Below are positions 7,889-16,037 of a stretch of 59,565 bases of DNA, piece by piece. Source of the stretch: a virus. Location: the IMG/VR virus record IMGVR_UViG_3300041411_000035, positions 1 through 59,565 of that record. The stretch is one strand, 5' to 3'. The notes under the pieces were generated by a model that saw only the letters and a list, made by a program, of their open reading frames with translations, was not told the origin of the DNA and made no database searches. Every line of letters starts with the position of its first letter. Within the stretch, counting starts at the first letter, position 1. A program made the position numbers and the translations under genes.

Positions 7889-8226
7889 TGGCCGATTATG
7901 CACTGAGTTTCCATGACCTGAATCTGGTTGATGGTTTTAAAGAAGCACACGATACACAAAACAAGAAAGTATTCGAAGCAATTCTACAGACGAACGGCTT
8001 TGATGTGAGTTTGGGTTACGAGCTGGTAGCCTGTAACCACAGAACAATCAACAACATTGAATACTACGGCATTCGTGTTGAAGGCTTTGAGCGTACTGAC
8101 GCTGCTTGGCTCGCCACAGGCTGTGCCAGTATGGAAGCCCAAATCGAAGCCACAAAAGATAAGAGCCTGAGACATACTCTTCGCACGATGAGTTATCAGG
8201 GCACACTAACTCCTACAGACGATTAA
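7888..8226 (+). CDS. Hypothetical protein (112 aa)
   Basis: Sits between thyX and the RNR beta gene, starts within the thyX stop and ends 9 bases before nrdB. No cofactor or catalytic motif recognised. Position suggests a role in n dNTP supply, but nothing in the sequence shows it. Confidence 0.65.
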   Translation: MADYALSFHDLNLVDGFKEAHDTQNKKVFEAILQTNGFDVSLGYELVACNHRTINNIEYYGIRVEGFERTDAAWLATGCASMEAQIEATKDKSLRHTLRTMSYQGTLTPTDD

Positions 8227-8235
8227 GGAATATTA

Positions 8236-9285
8236 ATGACCGACCAACTAGAAGCGGTAGCAATGGGGCTACCGTTCGACTTCAATGCCAAAACTCGTAT
8301 CATGACAGAGACGGATAGCTACGCTACTATCTACCCTCAGTTCTACGAATTCGCAGACAAGCAGTTCGACAAACAGTTCTGGACAAATACAGAAATGAAA
8401 GTTGAGCTTGACAGAATGCAACTTTTGTTCGATCTTACACCTGCCCAACTTCACGCTGTTAAGTTTGTTCTTCAACTATTCCTCAAGTACGAGTTGATTG
8501 TTGGTGAAGAGTTCTGGGGTAACTTGTTTATCAAAGTGTTCCCAACACCAGAAGCTAAAGCAATGGCTGCGGCATTTGCTGCCTTTGAACTTCAAGTTCA
8601 CGCACGCTTCTACAACCAACTGAACGTACAACTTGGACTAGACAAAGACGAACACTACCGTGCCTACGCTGCTAACCCTGAACTGGCCGCACGTGTTGAA
8701 TGGCTTGAGAGTGTGCTGAACGGTGAGGATAAGTTACTGTCTGTTATCGTCTTCTCTATGACAGAAACTGCCCTGTTGTTTGCCAGCTTTGCAATCTTGA
8801 AAAGCTTCCAATCCAACGGATACAACAAGCTTCCAGTCGTGGTGCGTGGTACTAACCAATCTGCTATTGATGAAGACTTGCATGGATTTGGTGCAGCTTG
8901 GGCAATTAACCAACACTATAAAGAGCTGGGACGCCCACTACGGGAAGACACTGTACGTGTTGAGCAGATTTACAAGGCAATTCAATACGCTTACGAACAT
9001 GAGTGTTTGATTATTGATCTGGCATTCATTGAAGATAAGTTGAATGGCATGACCAAAGACGACTTCAAAAACTATATCAAAGTAAGACTTAACGTGTTTG
9101 CAACACGACTTGGATTGGATGAACCGTTCCCCGGAGCGAGCAGCCCGATTGAGGCTTGGTTTGTACTTGGAACTGACTCATACAAGATGGTGGACTTCTT
9201 CACACCGGGTATGGGTATGGAATATGAATCTAGCTGGGATGAACACGGATTTATCGTAGGCTACACAACGGAGGACACAGAGTGA
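8236..9285 (+). CDS. nrdB: Ribonucleotide reductase class I beta subunit
   Basis: 349 residues. Metal-ligand helices of the ferritin-like beta subunit are visible: VGEEFW (first Glu), FELQVHARFY (E-x-x-H), FSMTETALLF (Glu) and DEDLHGFG (carboxylate plus His). It would house the diiron/radical cofactor that activates the alpha subunit. AAGGAATATTA precedes the ATG; the stop overlaps the alpha start. Radical Tyr not assigned by eye. Confidence 0.9.
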   Translation: MTDQLEAVAMGLPFDFNAKTRIMTETDSYATIYPQFYEFADKQFDKQFWTNTEMKVELDRMQLLFDLTPAQLHAVKFVLQLFLKYELIVGEEFWGNLFIKVFPTPEAKAMAAAFAAFELQVHARFYNQLNVQLGLDKDEHYRAYAANPELAARVEWLESVLNGEDKLLSVIVFSMTETALLFASFAILKSFQSNGYNKLPVVVRGTNQSAIDEDLHGFGAAWAINQHYKELGRPLREDTVRVEQIYKAIQYAYEHECLIIDLAFIEDKLNGMTKDDFKNYIKVRLNVFATRLGLDEPFPGASSPIEAWFVLGTDSYKMVDFFTPGMGMEYESSWDEHGFIVGYTTEDTE

Positions 9286-11012
9286 TTAACTACTCTACAC
9301 TGCGAAAGCAACAAATTATTGATGGTGACTGCCCACCTTGGTACACTACAGGCGGTATCCAGTTGTTCTACGACAAGTATTCGTACAACAACGAAACAGT
9401 GAAGAGCCGATTCAAAACTGTGGCTGCTGCTCTGGCAGTTCACGCTCCTAAAGAGTATCCAACTTGGTGGAACGTGATTCCGTATTGGGCGGGGAAAACA
9501 TGGGAAGAGGCTTTCTTCCAAGTGATGTGGGATGGCTTTGTAAGCCCGTCTACGCCTCTTCTGGCCAACGGCGGTATCCGTAAACGCGGAACAACTGTAA
9601 GCTGTGCTGGTGGCAACGTAGGCAACAACCTGTTTGATCGTTACGACTTCCTGACAGAAGCGGCAATCCTGACGAAGCACAGCCACGGTACGAGCTACTG
9701 CTTGGACGACTGGCCTGCTGAGGGTGATCCAATTCGCGGTGGACGTTCGCAAGGGTTGATGCCTTTGATTCGTGACATTATCAACGTGATGGAAGAAGTG
9801 GCTCAGGGTCCACGTCGTGGCTCTTGTGCTTACAGCCTTCGCCCACAACACGGTGACTTTGACAAGGTGGCTGACTACCTGTACGAACGCACTGAATCGA
9901 ATAACGTAGGCTGGCTGATTGACGATGAGTTTGTCTTCCAAATGCGTGAACGTGATCCAGAGGCTCTTCGTAAGTTTGCCAAGATGTTGGGCGTTAAGAT
10001 GCCACGTGGTAAGGGCTACTTCACATTCATTGACAAGATGAACCGTAAGCTGGCTAAAGCGTTTAAACGTGCTGGGCTGCGAGCCAGAGCGAGCAATCTC
10101 TGCCAAGAAACCAACTTGCCAAGTAACGAGAAATATACATTCAGTTGTGTGATCCTCAATTACAACTTGGAAATGTATCGTAGCTGGCCTGAGAAGTTGG
10201 TGTTTGTTGGGCAAGTAATGTCTGACTGCAACATCAGTGAATATCTGGAGTGCATGGCAGAAATGTCTGACTTCGATAAGAAGGCGATGGCTAAGATTCA
10301 ACTGTTCACTGAACACTTCCGTGCCTTAGGCTCTGGTGTTCTGGGCTGGCACACCCTGCTGCAAACTGAAATGCTGAGTGTTTCGAGCATGGAAGCGATG
10401 ATGCTGAACATCAAAGTGTTCAAAGGTATCCGTGCCGATGCTGATGCAGCGAACGGTTGGCTGGCTGTCACTCTGGGAGAGCCTGTAGGCTGCGTAGGGC
10501 TTGGACAGCGTAACGCCACAATGCTGATGATGCCTCCAACCAAATCAACCGCTGAGTTGATGGCAGGAGCTTCTGAGGGTGTAGGCTTGGACGTTGCCAT
10601 GTGCTTCACCAAGCAATCGGCTGGCGGTGAGTTCTTCCGCATCAACAAGGTGCTGTTGCAACTGATCAAGAAAAAAGGTTTGGATATCAACCAATGCGTT
10701 AAGGATATGAACGAACGCAAAGGCAGTGTCCAGCACGTAACATGGCTGACAGACGAAGAGAAAGCTGTATTCCGCACAGGGTTTGAGATTCCAATGGAAG
10801 ATCACCTGATGCAGTGTTCTCAGCGTCAGAAATACATCGACCAAGGGCAGAGCATCAACCTCTACTTCACGTCGAATGACAGTCCTGAGTACATTGGGCG
10901 AATCCACAGGATTGCTTTTGAAGACCCTGAGATTCTGTCTCTGTACTACATCTATTCCATGCGTGGTGCCGGGGAAATTACCCGTATTGAATCGTGTGAA
11001 ATGTGCCAATAA
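9282..11012 (+). CDS. nrdA: Ribonucleotide reductase class I alpha subunit
   Basis: 576 residues, shorter than the cellular protein (about 760) because the N-terminal ATP-cone is missing, so dATP feedback through that domain is probably absent. Catalytic features are present: SCAGG (redox Cys), NLCQETN (active-site N-x-C-x-E), SCVIL (partner Cys) and a C-terminal CEMC tail for reduction by glutaredoxin or thioredoxin. The enzyme makes dNDPs with NrdB. No intron or intein interrupts it. Followed 4 bases later by the promoter at 11017. Confidence 0.92.
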   Translation: MINYSTLRKQQIIDGDCPPWYTTGGIQLFYDKYSYNNETVKSRFKTVAAALAVHAPKEYPTWWNVIPYWAGKTWEEAFFQVMWDGFVSPSTPLLANGGIRKRGTTVSCAGGNVGNNLFDRYDFLTEAAILTKHSHGTSYCLDDWPAEGDPIRGGRSQGLMPLIRDIINVMEEVAQGPRRGSCAYSLRPQHGDFDKVADYLYERTESNNVGWLIDDEFVFQMRERDPEALRKFAKMLGVKMPRGKGYFTFIDKMNRKLAKAFKRAGLRARASNLCQETNLPSNEKYTFSCVILNYNLEMYRSWPEKLVFVGQVMSDCNISEYLECMAEMSDFDKKAMAKIQLFTEHFRALGSGVLGWHTLLQTEMLSVSSMEAMMLNIKVFKGIRADADAANGWLAVTLGEPVGCVGLGQRNATMLMMPPTKSTAELMAGASEGVGLDVAMCFTKQSAGGEFFRINKVLLQLIKKKGLDINQCVKDMNERKGSVQHVTWLTDEEKAVFRTGFEIPMEDHLMQCSQRQKYIDQGQSINLYFTSNDSPEYIGRIHRIAFEDPEILSLYYIYSMRGAGEITRIESCEMCQ

Positions 11013-11016
11013 GGGG

Positions 11017-11044
11017 TTGACAGCCTTCTGAAACCCTGTAGAAT
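11017..11044 (+). promoter_or_regulatory. Promoter after nrdA
   Basis: TTGACA - 16 bp - TAGAAT. TTCTGA and TCAGAA bracket the -10 with a 21-base loop. The -10 itself forms part of the left arm of the next hairpin. Confidence 0.75.
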
Positions 11045-11074
11045 CCCTCCCATCAGAAACGGTGGCGAGGGATT
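11042..11074 (+). promoter_or_regulatory. Hairpin that hides the Shine-Dalgarno in read-through RNA
   Basis: AATCCCTC (11042-11049) pairs perfectly with GAGGGATT (11067-11074), 8 bp, followed by TTT. The right arm contains the GAGG ribosome-binding site of the gene at 11079. The left arm overlaps the -10 box, so RNA started from the 11017 promoter (expected start about 11050) would lack it, whereas RNA reading through from nrdA would fold and block the site. Confidence 0.55.
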
Positions 11075-11078
11075 TTTC

Positions 11079-11225
11079 ATGAGATTTTGTTGGCACAACT
11101 ACAAGGTGATTCACACAGAACAGCTTGTGACAGTCGTATTTATCTTCATCCAGCCAACTGGAGAACGTCGCACACTGGAATGTCAGAAGTGCGGTAAACA
11201 AAAGACCAAGAAGGTAAGTTACTAA
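11079..11225 (+). CDS. Small zinc-ribbon-like protein (48 aa)
   Basis: Contains FCWH near the start and a CQKCGKQKTKK knuckle at the end. GAGGG lies 8 bases upstream and may be sequestered (see the hairpin at 11042). Stop and next start overlap (TAATG). Function unknown. Confidence 0.6.
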   Translation: MRFCWHNYKVIHTEQLVTVVFIFIQPTGERRTLECQKCGKQKTKKVSY

Positions 11226-11470
11226 TGAACGGAGTAAAGAAGTTTCACAACCCAGACGGGCCAGCTTTCAATGCTGGTGAGATTTGGGTTGGGTCGAGCA
11301 ACTACCCTGTAGAAATCATTCGAACTGAACGTTATGGGGTTGACAAGTGGGATGTTGATGTGTTCTACTGGGCAACTATTTCGGGGAGTGAGAATCGCTC
11401 TGTTGAAATCCGTAAGAACGCTTGGGCCTTCCAAGTGAGATACCAACACAAAGCTGATTTGGAGATATGA
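11225..11470 (+). CDS. Hypothetical protein (81 aa)
   Basis: Beta-rich and Trp/Tyr-rich, starting MNGVKKFHNPDG. Reads like a small SH3-like or KTSC-like fold, but no family is recognised. Coupled to both neighbours. Confidence 0.6.
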   Translation: MNGVKKFHNPDGPAFNAGEIWVGSSNYPVEIIRTERYGVDKWDVDVFYWATISGSENRSVEIRKNAWAFQVRYQHKADLEI

Positions 11471-11686
11471 ATGTACTACCTTCGCACTGATAAAGGTATT
11501 CTAGTTGGGAAGCTTGACAACCGTGCATCGGGTATGATGATGAATCAATTACCGGGGCAATGGAAGGAAAAGGAGTTCACGACAGGAGAGAAGAAGACAG
11601 TCTACGAATTTACTGAGGATTCAGGCTTCGGTAACGAAATCATGAAGTTTGTCATTTGGACTGGCTTCTATCTGGAGAAAGTTTGA
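11471..11686 (+). CDS. Hypothetical protein (71 aa)
   Basis: ATG 11471 follows the previous stop (TGAATG). Mixed alpha/beta composition, no motif. The stop overlaps the ATG of the next membrane gene. Confidence 0.6.
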   Translation: MYYLRTDKGILVGKLDNRASGMMMNQLPGQWKEKEFTTGEKKTVYEFTEDSGFGNEIMKFVIWTGFYLEKV

Positions 11687-11820
11687 TGGGCATCGGAATA
11701 ATTGCAGGTTGGGGGTTGACAGTGGGCTGCTTCATCGGTATCATTGCCCTCCCTAAACACTACGTCCCAATCAACCTGATGGGAGTTGTCACTGGAGTCC
11801 TTTTACTTCAAGGAGCATAA
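11686..11820 (+). CDS. Small membrane protein (44 aa)
   Basis: Two hydrophobic segments (GIIAGWGLTVGCFIGIIAL and PINLMGVVTGVLLLQ) joined by a short KHY turn, a hairpin membrane protein. Overlaps the previous stop by one base (TGATG). No cleavable signal. Function unknown. Confidence 0.55.
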   Translation: MGIGIIAGWGLTVGCFIGIIALPKHYVPINLMGVVTGVLLLQGA

Positions 11821-11821
11821 G

Positions 11822-12163
11822 ATGCGTCACACTGAAAAACGTTTCCTGTCTGACGATGCTGGTGAGACAGGCTCGATGGTTTGCACTGTTGAGACGGCAC
11901 GGGTGAAGGATTTGACTGAATACTCAATCAAGTCTGACCCTCATATCAGCGGCGGGATTCAAATTCGTGATTGTGGTGGTCGTCCTGTCAATCTGGACTT
12001 CGATGCTTGGGGCGAGAAGCATTTCTTCAAACGTCTCACAAAGCTGGATGAAATGATTGCACAACTACAACGTATGCGTGTACAATACCACGAAATGTGG
12101 TACAGTCACCTGCGTGATATTGAATTCAAAAAGAAAGAATTTGAAAAGGAGAAAACGAAATGA
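11822..12163 (+). CDS. Hypothetical protein with C-terminal coiled coil (113 aa)
   Basis: The N-terminal half is beta-rich; the C-terminal 45 residues form a charged helix ending KKKEFEKEKTK. AAGGAGC precedes ATG 11822. No family recognised. Confidence 0.65.
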   Translation: MRHTEKRFLSDDAGETGSMVCTVETARVKDLTEYSIKSDPHISGGIQIRDCGGRPVNLDFDAWGEKHFFKRLTKLDEMIAQLQRMRVQYHEMWYSHLRDIEFKKKEFEKEKTK

Positions 12164-12339
12164 TTAAATACGAAGAGTTGGAAATGGGCACCAAGGTGCG
12201 TCTGATCAATCAAGACGGCTGGGGTCGTCTGGCCGTAGGCCAAGTGTACGAAGTGACTAACCTTTGGGGTGTTGGTATCCACCTTAACGACATCCCAGTT
12301 TCTATGGCCTTCGCAAAAGATTTTGAGGTGGTTGAATGA
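12160..12339 (+). CDS. Hypothetical protein (59 aa)
   Basis: Small beta-rich protein with an MGTKVRLINQDGW start that suggests an SH3-like barrel. AAAAGGAG precedes the ATG, and both ends overlap neighbours (ATGA). Directly upstream of glutaredoxin. Function unknown. Confidence 0.6.
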   Translation: MIKYEELEMGTKVRLINQDGWGRLAVGQVYEVTNLWGVGIHLNDIPVSMAFAKDFEVVE

Positions 12340-12572
12340 ACGTAACAATCTACAGCAAAGTGCCTTGCCCCTCTTGTGAGCAGGCCAAAAACGTGCTAAA
12401 GTCTCGCGGTATTCCATTCGATGTAAAGGTGCTCGGCACTGACTACGACATGGAAGAGTTGATGGACAAGCTGGAAGAAATCGGTATGATGGGCTTCCGC
12501 ACTTTCCCCCTGATGATTCAGGGCGGGCTGGGCTACACCTTCAATACAATCAACGATATCAGAGGGGAATAA
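12336..12572 (+). CDS. Glutaredoxin
   Basis: 78 residues, glutaredoxin size. Active site CPSC at about residues 11-14 after the first strand (NVTIYSKVP), and a TFP cis-Pro motif at about 52-54. It would reduce the C-terminal Cys pair of the phage RNR alpha subunit encoded 1.3 kb upstream, using host glutathione. The PSC variant replaces the usual PYC. Confidence 0.85.
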   Translation: MNVTIYSKVPCPSCEQAKNVLKSRGIPFDVKVLGTDYDMEELMDKLEEIGMMGFRTFPLMIQGGLGYTFNTINDIRGE

Positions 12573-12573
12573 G

Positions 12574-12789
12574 ATGACACCGTGCGAAGAAAAGGGTTAC
12601 AAAATTGGTGACAAGTTTGTTGCCTTAGAGGGCAGCCTGTTTCCAGTGGGCACTATCGTACAATTGTTTAAGGATGATGGTACAACCTGCCCGCTGTTCA
12701 AAGGCGAGGGTAGCGGTTGGGACCATGCTGGTGGCGAACCCGGTGCCTACGAATACCTCAGCGACCTCAAACCACTTAACAAGGAGTAA
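12574..12789 (+). CDS. Hypothetical protein (71 aa)
   Basis: Begins MTPCEEKGYKIGDKF, with a GDKF...LEG pattern typical of small beta-barrels. Two Cys residues. GAGGGGA lies upstream. No family recognised. Confidence 0.6.
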   Translation: MTPCEEKGYKIGDKFVALEGSLFPVGTIVQLFKDDGTTCPLFKGEGSGWDHAGGEPGAYEYLSDLKPLNKE

Positions 12790-12791
12790 TC

Positions 12792-12983
12792 ATGAATTCT
12801 CACGAAGCAACCCAATACCTCGCTGGCATGATCGAAGCCATTCAAGTGCTGCACGCACAAGCTCGGGCTGTCGCTGATGAACACGGCATTGCGTTCGATA
12901 TCACCCTTGAAGGTGGTCGAGCTTACAACACCACGGCTGACTATCAGCCTGACCACTGGTCGTCTAGCTACGGCACTTGCTAA
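12792..12983 (+). CDS. Small protein of a W-x-x-S-x-x-x-C tail family (63 aa)
   Basis: A long N-terminal helix ends in ADEHGIAF, followed by a Gly-rich strand and the C-terminal tail WSSSYGTC. The proteins at 13413 and 14192 have the same plan and end WDSSSMYC and WNASSQSC, with the Trp-to-Cys distance and the terminal Cys conserved. AAGGAG precedes the ATG. Function unknown. Confidence 0.65.
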   Translation: MNSHEATQYLAGMIEAIQVLHAQARAVADEHGIAFDITLEGGRAYNTTADYQPDHWSSSYGTC

Positions 12984-13005
12984 TTTCACACAATAAGGAG
13001 AGAAC

Positions 13006-13416
13006 ATGATCCAAAATCTAGAAGTATTCGAAGTGGCACGTATTCATCAAGGCTTGACACACCTGCAATGGGTCATCTACAATGGCAACGTTGAAGCAGG
13101 TTGGTGGAAGAACATCGCAACCAACGAACCCTTCCCTAAGGGTGACGTAACCCTGCAACTCGCCAAGCTGGCTCTGGTACACAGTGAGGTAAGCGAAGCT
13201 GTCGAGGGTGTTCGTAAGGGCTTGATGGACGATAAGCTGCCACATCGCCCAATGCCAGAAGTTGAACTGGCTGACGCCATCATCCGCGCGTTCGACCTTG
13301 CTGGTCATGAAGGTTGGGACTTGGCTGGTGCGATCTTGGAGAAGCTGGAATATAACGCTTCCCGTGCTGACCACAAAATTGAAAACCGATTGGCTGATGG
13401 AGGAAAGAAAGCATGA
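13006..13416 (+). CDS. MazG-like nucleotide pyrophosphohydrolase
   Basis: 136 residues, all-alpha NTP-PPase type. The Mg-binding pattern is visible as LVHSEVSEAVEGVRKG (ExxEA) and VELADAIIRAFDLAG (ExxD). It would hydrolyse (d)NTPs to monophosphates, lowering unwanted nucleotides or alarmone levels. AAGGAG precedes the ATG; the stop overlaps the next ATG. Confidence 0.8.
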   Translation: MIQNLEVFEVARIHQGLTHLQWVIYNGNVEAGWWKNIATNEPFPKGDVTLQLAKLALVHSEVSEAVEGVRKGLMDDKLPHRPMPEVELADAIIRAFDLAGHEGWDLAGAILEKLEYNASRADHKIENRLADGGKKA

Positions 13417-13853
13417 AGACTCTTCTGTATGTTGCAAATCTAGTTGTAAACGGTGAATTGGATATCGAAGGTGCCACCACTGTCGAGGCAGACAACCAGT
13501 GTGTCTACGCCAAGAATGGCCGTGACTACAAGGACGAGTATTATCTGGACAGTGAGCGTCTGGGTCCAGACAAGTATGACTTCGAACTGGAACATGCGGT
13601 CTTCACTGTCGAAGAAGTGCAAGCTTACATCGCTGGTAGCTTCTTCGACGATCAGGCTAATTACAATATCGCTAAGCGTGACGCTGTAGCACGTGTAGCT
13701 GAGTTGATTGCTCAAGTGACACCACAGATGAATGAGCTGCTGACTCTGGCAAACGAATTCAATATTCCGGCAAACATTCAAGTGGGACGTTACACCAATG
13801 ACTTCCGTCTGATTGACGCAGTGGACTGGGATTCCAGCTCCATGTACTGCTAA
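13413..13853 (+). CDS. W-x-x-S-x-x-x-C tail family protein (146 aa)
   Basis: N-terminal beta-rich domain (about 75 residues), then a helix ending ANEFNI and the tail WDSSSMYC. It is the longest of the three related tail proteins. Starts within the MazG-like stop (ATGA). The N-terminal part looks like a small regulatory or ligand-binding fold, but no family is recognised. Confidence 0.65.
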   Translation: MKTLLYVANLVVNGELDIEGATTVEADNQCVYAKNGRDYKDEYYLDSERLGPDKYDFELEHAVFTVEEVQAYIAGSFFDDQANYNIAKRDAVARVAELIAQVTPQMNELLTLANEFNIPANIQVGRYTNDFRLIDAVDWDSSSMYC

Positions 13854-13877
13854 TTTAACTAACAAAGGAGAATCACA

Positions 13878-14192
13878 ATGAAATTTGTTGAACAGAAATA
13901 TAGCTGGTCTGACTCCACTTACACTGCCATTGAATTCGATGAGGGTGTCACAGGTTTGGCAGAGCTTGCTGAACTGGCAGCTTGGCTGAAAGCCAACGAC
14001 GAAGACGCAGAGCATTACGAGCTGGTTCGTGAGTGGGCTGCTGATCTTGCCGAAGATTTGGAAGTGCCGTTCACTTACACTGACGTTGATGGCCGCTCTC
14101 AGACCTACACTCCAGCCTCTCTGTGGGAAGCTTCGGGTGGTTGTGAGTGGGAAGAGTCTGCTCAGGAAGGCGACTACGGGTGGAATATCTAA
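13878..14192 (+). CDS. Hypothetical acidic protein (104 aa)
   Basis: Strongly acidic and helical (GLAELAELAAWLKANDEDAE). AAAGGAG precedes the ATG; stop and next ATG overlap (TAATG). Lies between two of the W...C tail proteins and may work with them. No motif. Confidence 0.65.
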   Translation: MKFVEQKYSWSDSTYTAIEFDEGVTGLAELAELAAWLKANDEDAEHYELVREWAADLAEDLEVPFTYTDVDGRSQTYTPASLWEASGGCEWEESAQEGDYGWNI

Positions 14193-14419
14193 TGACTGAT
14201 ATCAAACGTGAGAAGACTGCCGAGATTGAAGCCTTGATTGAACAAGCCCAGAAGCTTGTCTACGAAGCTGAGAGCATCGCTGACGAATACGGCCTTGAGT
14301 TCACTATGGACCTCGGCGGTTACGGTATGGGCGGCACCTACTACTCTGAGAAGTACCACGAAGAGCAGGGTATGCGTTGGTCTGAGCCGGGTTGGAACGC
14401 TTCCAGCCAAAGCTGCTAA
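14192..14419 (+). CDS. Small protein of the W-x-x-S-x-x-x-C tail family (75 aa)
   Basis: Helix EALIEQAQKLVYEAESIADE, then YGLEF, a Gly/Tyr-rich strand region and the terminal WNASSQSC. Close in plan to the protein at 12792. A terminator with an embedded promoter follows 9 bases after the stop. Confidence 0.65.
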   Translation: MTDIKREKTAEIEALIEQAQKLVYEAESIADEYGLEFTMDLGGYGMGGTYYSEKYHEEQGMRWSEPGWNASSQSC

Positions 14420-14427
14420 AAGAATTA

Positions 14428-14461
14428 GCCCCGGCCCCTTGACAGGTGTCGGGGCTTTCTT
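14428..14461 (+). terminator. Terminator whose loop carries a promoter -35 box
   Basis: GCCCCG (14428-14433) pairs with CGGGGC (14450-14455), then TTTCTTT. The 16-base loop contains TTGACA of the next promoter, so end and start signals are fused. Confidence 0.7.
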
Positions 14462-14467
14462 TATGAT
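14439..14467 (+). promoter_or_regulatory. Promoter embedded in a terminator
   Basis: TTGACA - 17 bp - TATGAT. The spacer is the right arm and T-run of the terminator. A short GGGC/GCCC also brackets the -10. Confidence 0.75.
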
Positions 14468-14499
14468 GTGCCCATACAAACACAAACGAGGAATTCGAA

Positions 14500-15537
14500 A
14501 TGCTTCTGATTGGCTCACGCGCTCTGGTAGCAAACAACCCTGAACTGGAAGGTGTTCGACGTACCGTCGATTGGGACTTCATCTGCACCATCGAGCAGTT
14601 CACAGCTTGGCATAAAGCCAACAAGGACAAGCTGCAATTCGCTATACCAACGCAAGGTGGTAAATACTACCATGCACGTGACAAAGACGGCATGAACTAC
14701 GAGTTTGAGTTGGCGTGGGAAGGTACGTCTGCTGAAATGCTTCTTGAGCAGTACGGTTTGAAAGAGTTCAAATGGGTTCCTGAAGTTGGCCCATTCCCTG
14801 CTATCAACGACGACCTATATCTGATCAAGATGTGTCACCGCTACAAGCGTAACAGCCCACACTTTCTCAAGACAATGAGTGATATCAAATTCTTGCGTGA
14901 GAAGCTTGGGCGTGCTGAGGCTGATAAGTGGCTGGGGGTTGCCTCTATTAATGAACAGATTGTAAAGCTTCGTGAGGCTGAGTCCTACGACTACGCACAC
15001 CCAAAGCTGAACGTCAGTTCCAAGGACTTCTTCAATGGTGATGGTGTGAACTACGTGTACGACCATGATAGCATTCACTTGGCTGTTGCTCTGGACAGTT
15101 ACGTGGAATGGGGTCAGCCTTGCCCTGATGGCCGTGTAGGCTGTCTAGTGGCTCATGGCAAGCGTATCTTCTCGCCAGCTTACACCAAGTACATGAAGGA
15201 CGGCTCTGAGGTTATGACTTCCAAGGAGAAGTTTATGAGTGTTGACGAGAAGGTACGCCTATACGGTGTCTACGAAGAGTCCTGTGTGCTCGCCCTTGAG
15301 CGTTCGCAGATTCCTCATGGCTTGGGCAAGGAAGGTGGGCCAAGCGCTCGGTGGAGCTTTGAAATGGCTTTGATGAAAGTGTGTACATCTATCACCAGTG
15401 GATGGTTCCGTGAGTATGCTTGGGAAAATTATCAAAAAGTGCTTGACCTATACAACGAACTAGGTGAGAATGACTACATCGAACGGTTCAACAAGAACCA
15501 ACATCTGCTGAAGCCTTATACTGGAGAAACATATTAA
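14500..15537 (+). CDS. Phage protein with nucleotidyltransferase-like start (345 aa)
   Basis: Begins LLIGSRAL and RRTVDWDFI, which resembles the GS...DxD entry of minimal nucleotidyltransferases. The rest is a helical region with LYLIKMCHRYKRNSPHFLKT and HDSIHLAVAL. ATG 14500 follows a GAGG. The function, possibly transfer of a nucleotide to RNA, antibiotic-like substrate or protein, is inferred only from the start motif. Confidence 0.5.
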   Translation: MLLIGSRALVANNPELEGVRRTVDWDFICTIEQFTAWHKANKDKLQFAIPTQGGKYYHARDKDGMNYEFELAWEGTSAEMLLEQYGLKEFKWVPEVGPFPAINDDLYLIKMCHRYKRNSPHFLKTMSDIKFLREKLGRAEADKWLGVASINEQIVKLREAESYDYAHPKLNVSSKDFFNGDGVNYVYDHDSIHLAVALDSYVEWGQPCPDGRVGCLVAHGKRIFSPAYTKYMKDGSEVMTSKEKFMSVDEKVRLYGVYEESCVLALERSQIPHGLGKEGGPSARWSFEMALMKVCTSITSGWFREYAWENYQKVLDLYNELGENDYIERFNKNQHLLKPYTGETY

Positions 15538-15890
15538 TGCGTGTCATCTACAAGAAAGAGCTGGTCCTAACTAACAACAAACACGCCTCTTTCACTCTGG
15601 ACAGAGCCTACGAGCTAAAAGAGGCGGGCCCATACTCTGACGATGCAGAGTACCTACTAAAAGACGACAACGGTTTCAACCACTACTTCACTGTTGGTTG
15701 TCTGTTCGAACATTTCCGAGTGGAAAAACTCGCCAAGCGTATGACTGTCAGTGTTGCACACTGCATTGTTGCTCTGGACTCTGAGCTGGGTTGCTTGCAA
15801 GCTGAGCTTGAAAACCTGAAAAGCCGGATCAGCGAGCGTCAAGCGACTCTTGAAGAATTACTCAAAGAATACAACGTGGAGGGTATGTAA
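15537..15890 (+). CDS. Hypothetical protein with C-terminal coiled coil (117 aa)
   Basis: N-terminal beta-rich domain and a C-terminal helix (LGCLQAELENLKSRISERQ) likely to self-associate. Overlaps the previous stop and shares bases with the next start. No family recognised. Confidence 0.65.
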   Translation: MRVIYKKELVLTNNKHASFTLDRAYELKEAGPYSDDAEYLLKDDNGFNHYFTVGCLFEHFRVEKLAKRMTVSVAHCIVALDSELGCLQAELENLKSRISERQATLEELLKEYNVEGM

Positions 15891-16033
15891 TGTTTAAAGA
15901 ATATCGTTTGGAATTGGCTGTTGTAACTGCTGTATGCTGTGTATACAACATATACACCCTCAACGCACTCTTGGCTATCGTCTGTGGCGTTGCAGCCGTA
16001 GGCAACTACTTCCTCTATAAGGTAGGCAAATAA
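15890..16033 (+). CDS. Small membrane protein (47 aa)
   Basis: Two hydrophobic segments (LAVVTAVCCVYNIY and ALLAIVCGVAAVGNYFL) ending YKVGK. GGAGGG lies upstream of ATG 15890. Function unknown. Confidence 0.55.
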   Translation: MFKEYRLELAVVTAVCCVYNIYTLNALLAIVCGVAAVGNYFLYKVGK

Positions 16034-16037
16034 ACGC

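Noticed and set aside
9261-10316. Long open frame (351 codons) opposite the RNR alpha gene; similar long frames oppose Nampt (41600-42712) and Prs (43803-45002).
   Set aside because: They are antisense shadows of well-supported enzymes, lack ribosome-binding sites and show no recognisable motifs.
9282-11012. Intron or intein in RNR alpha, often seen in phages.
   Set aside because: The reading frame is continuous and all catalytic blocks are in normal order; only the N-terminal ATP-cone is missing.
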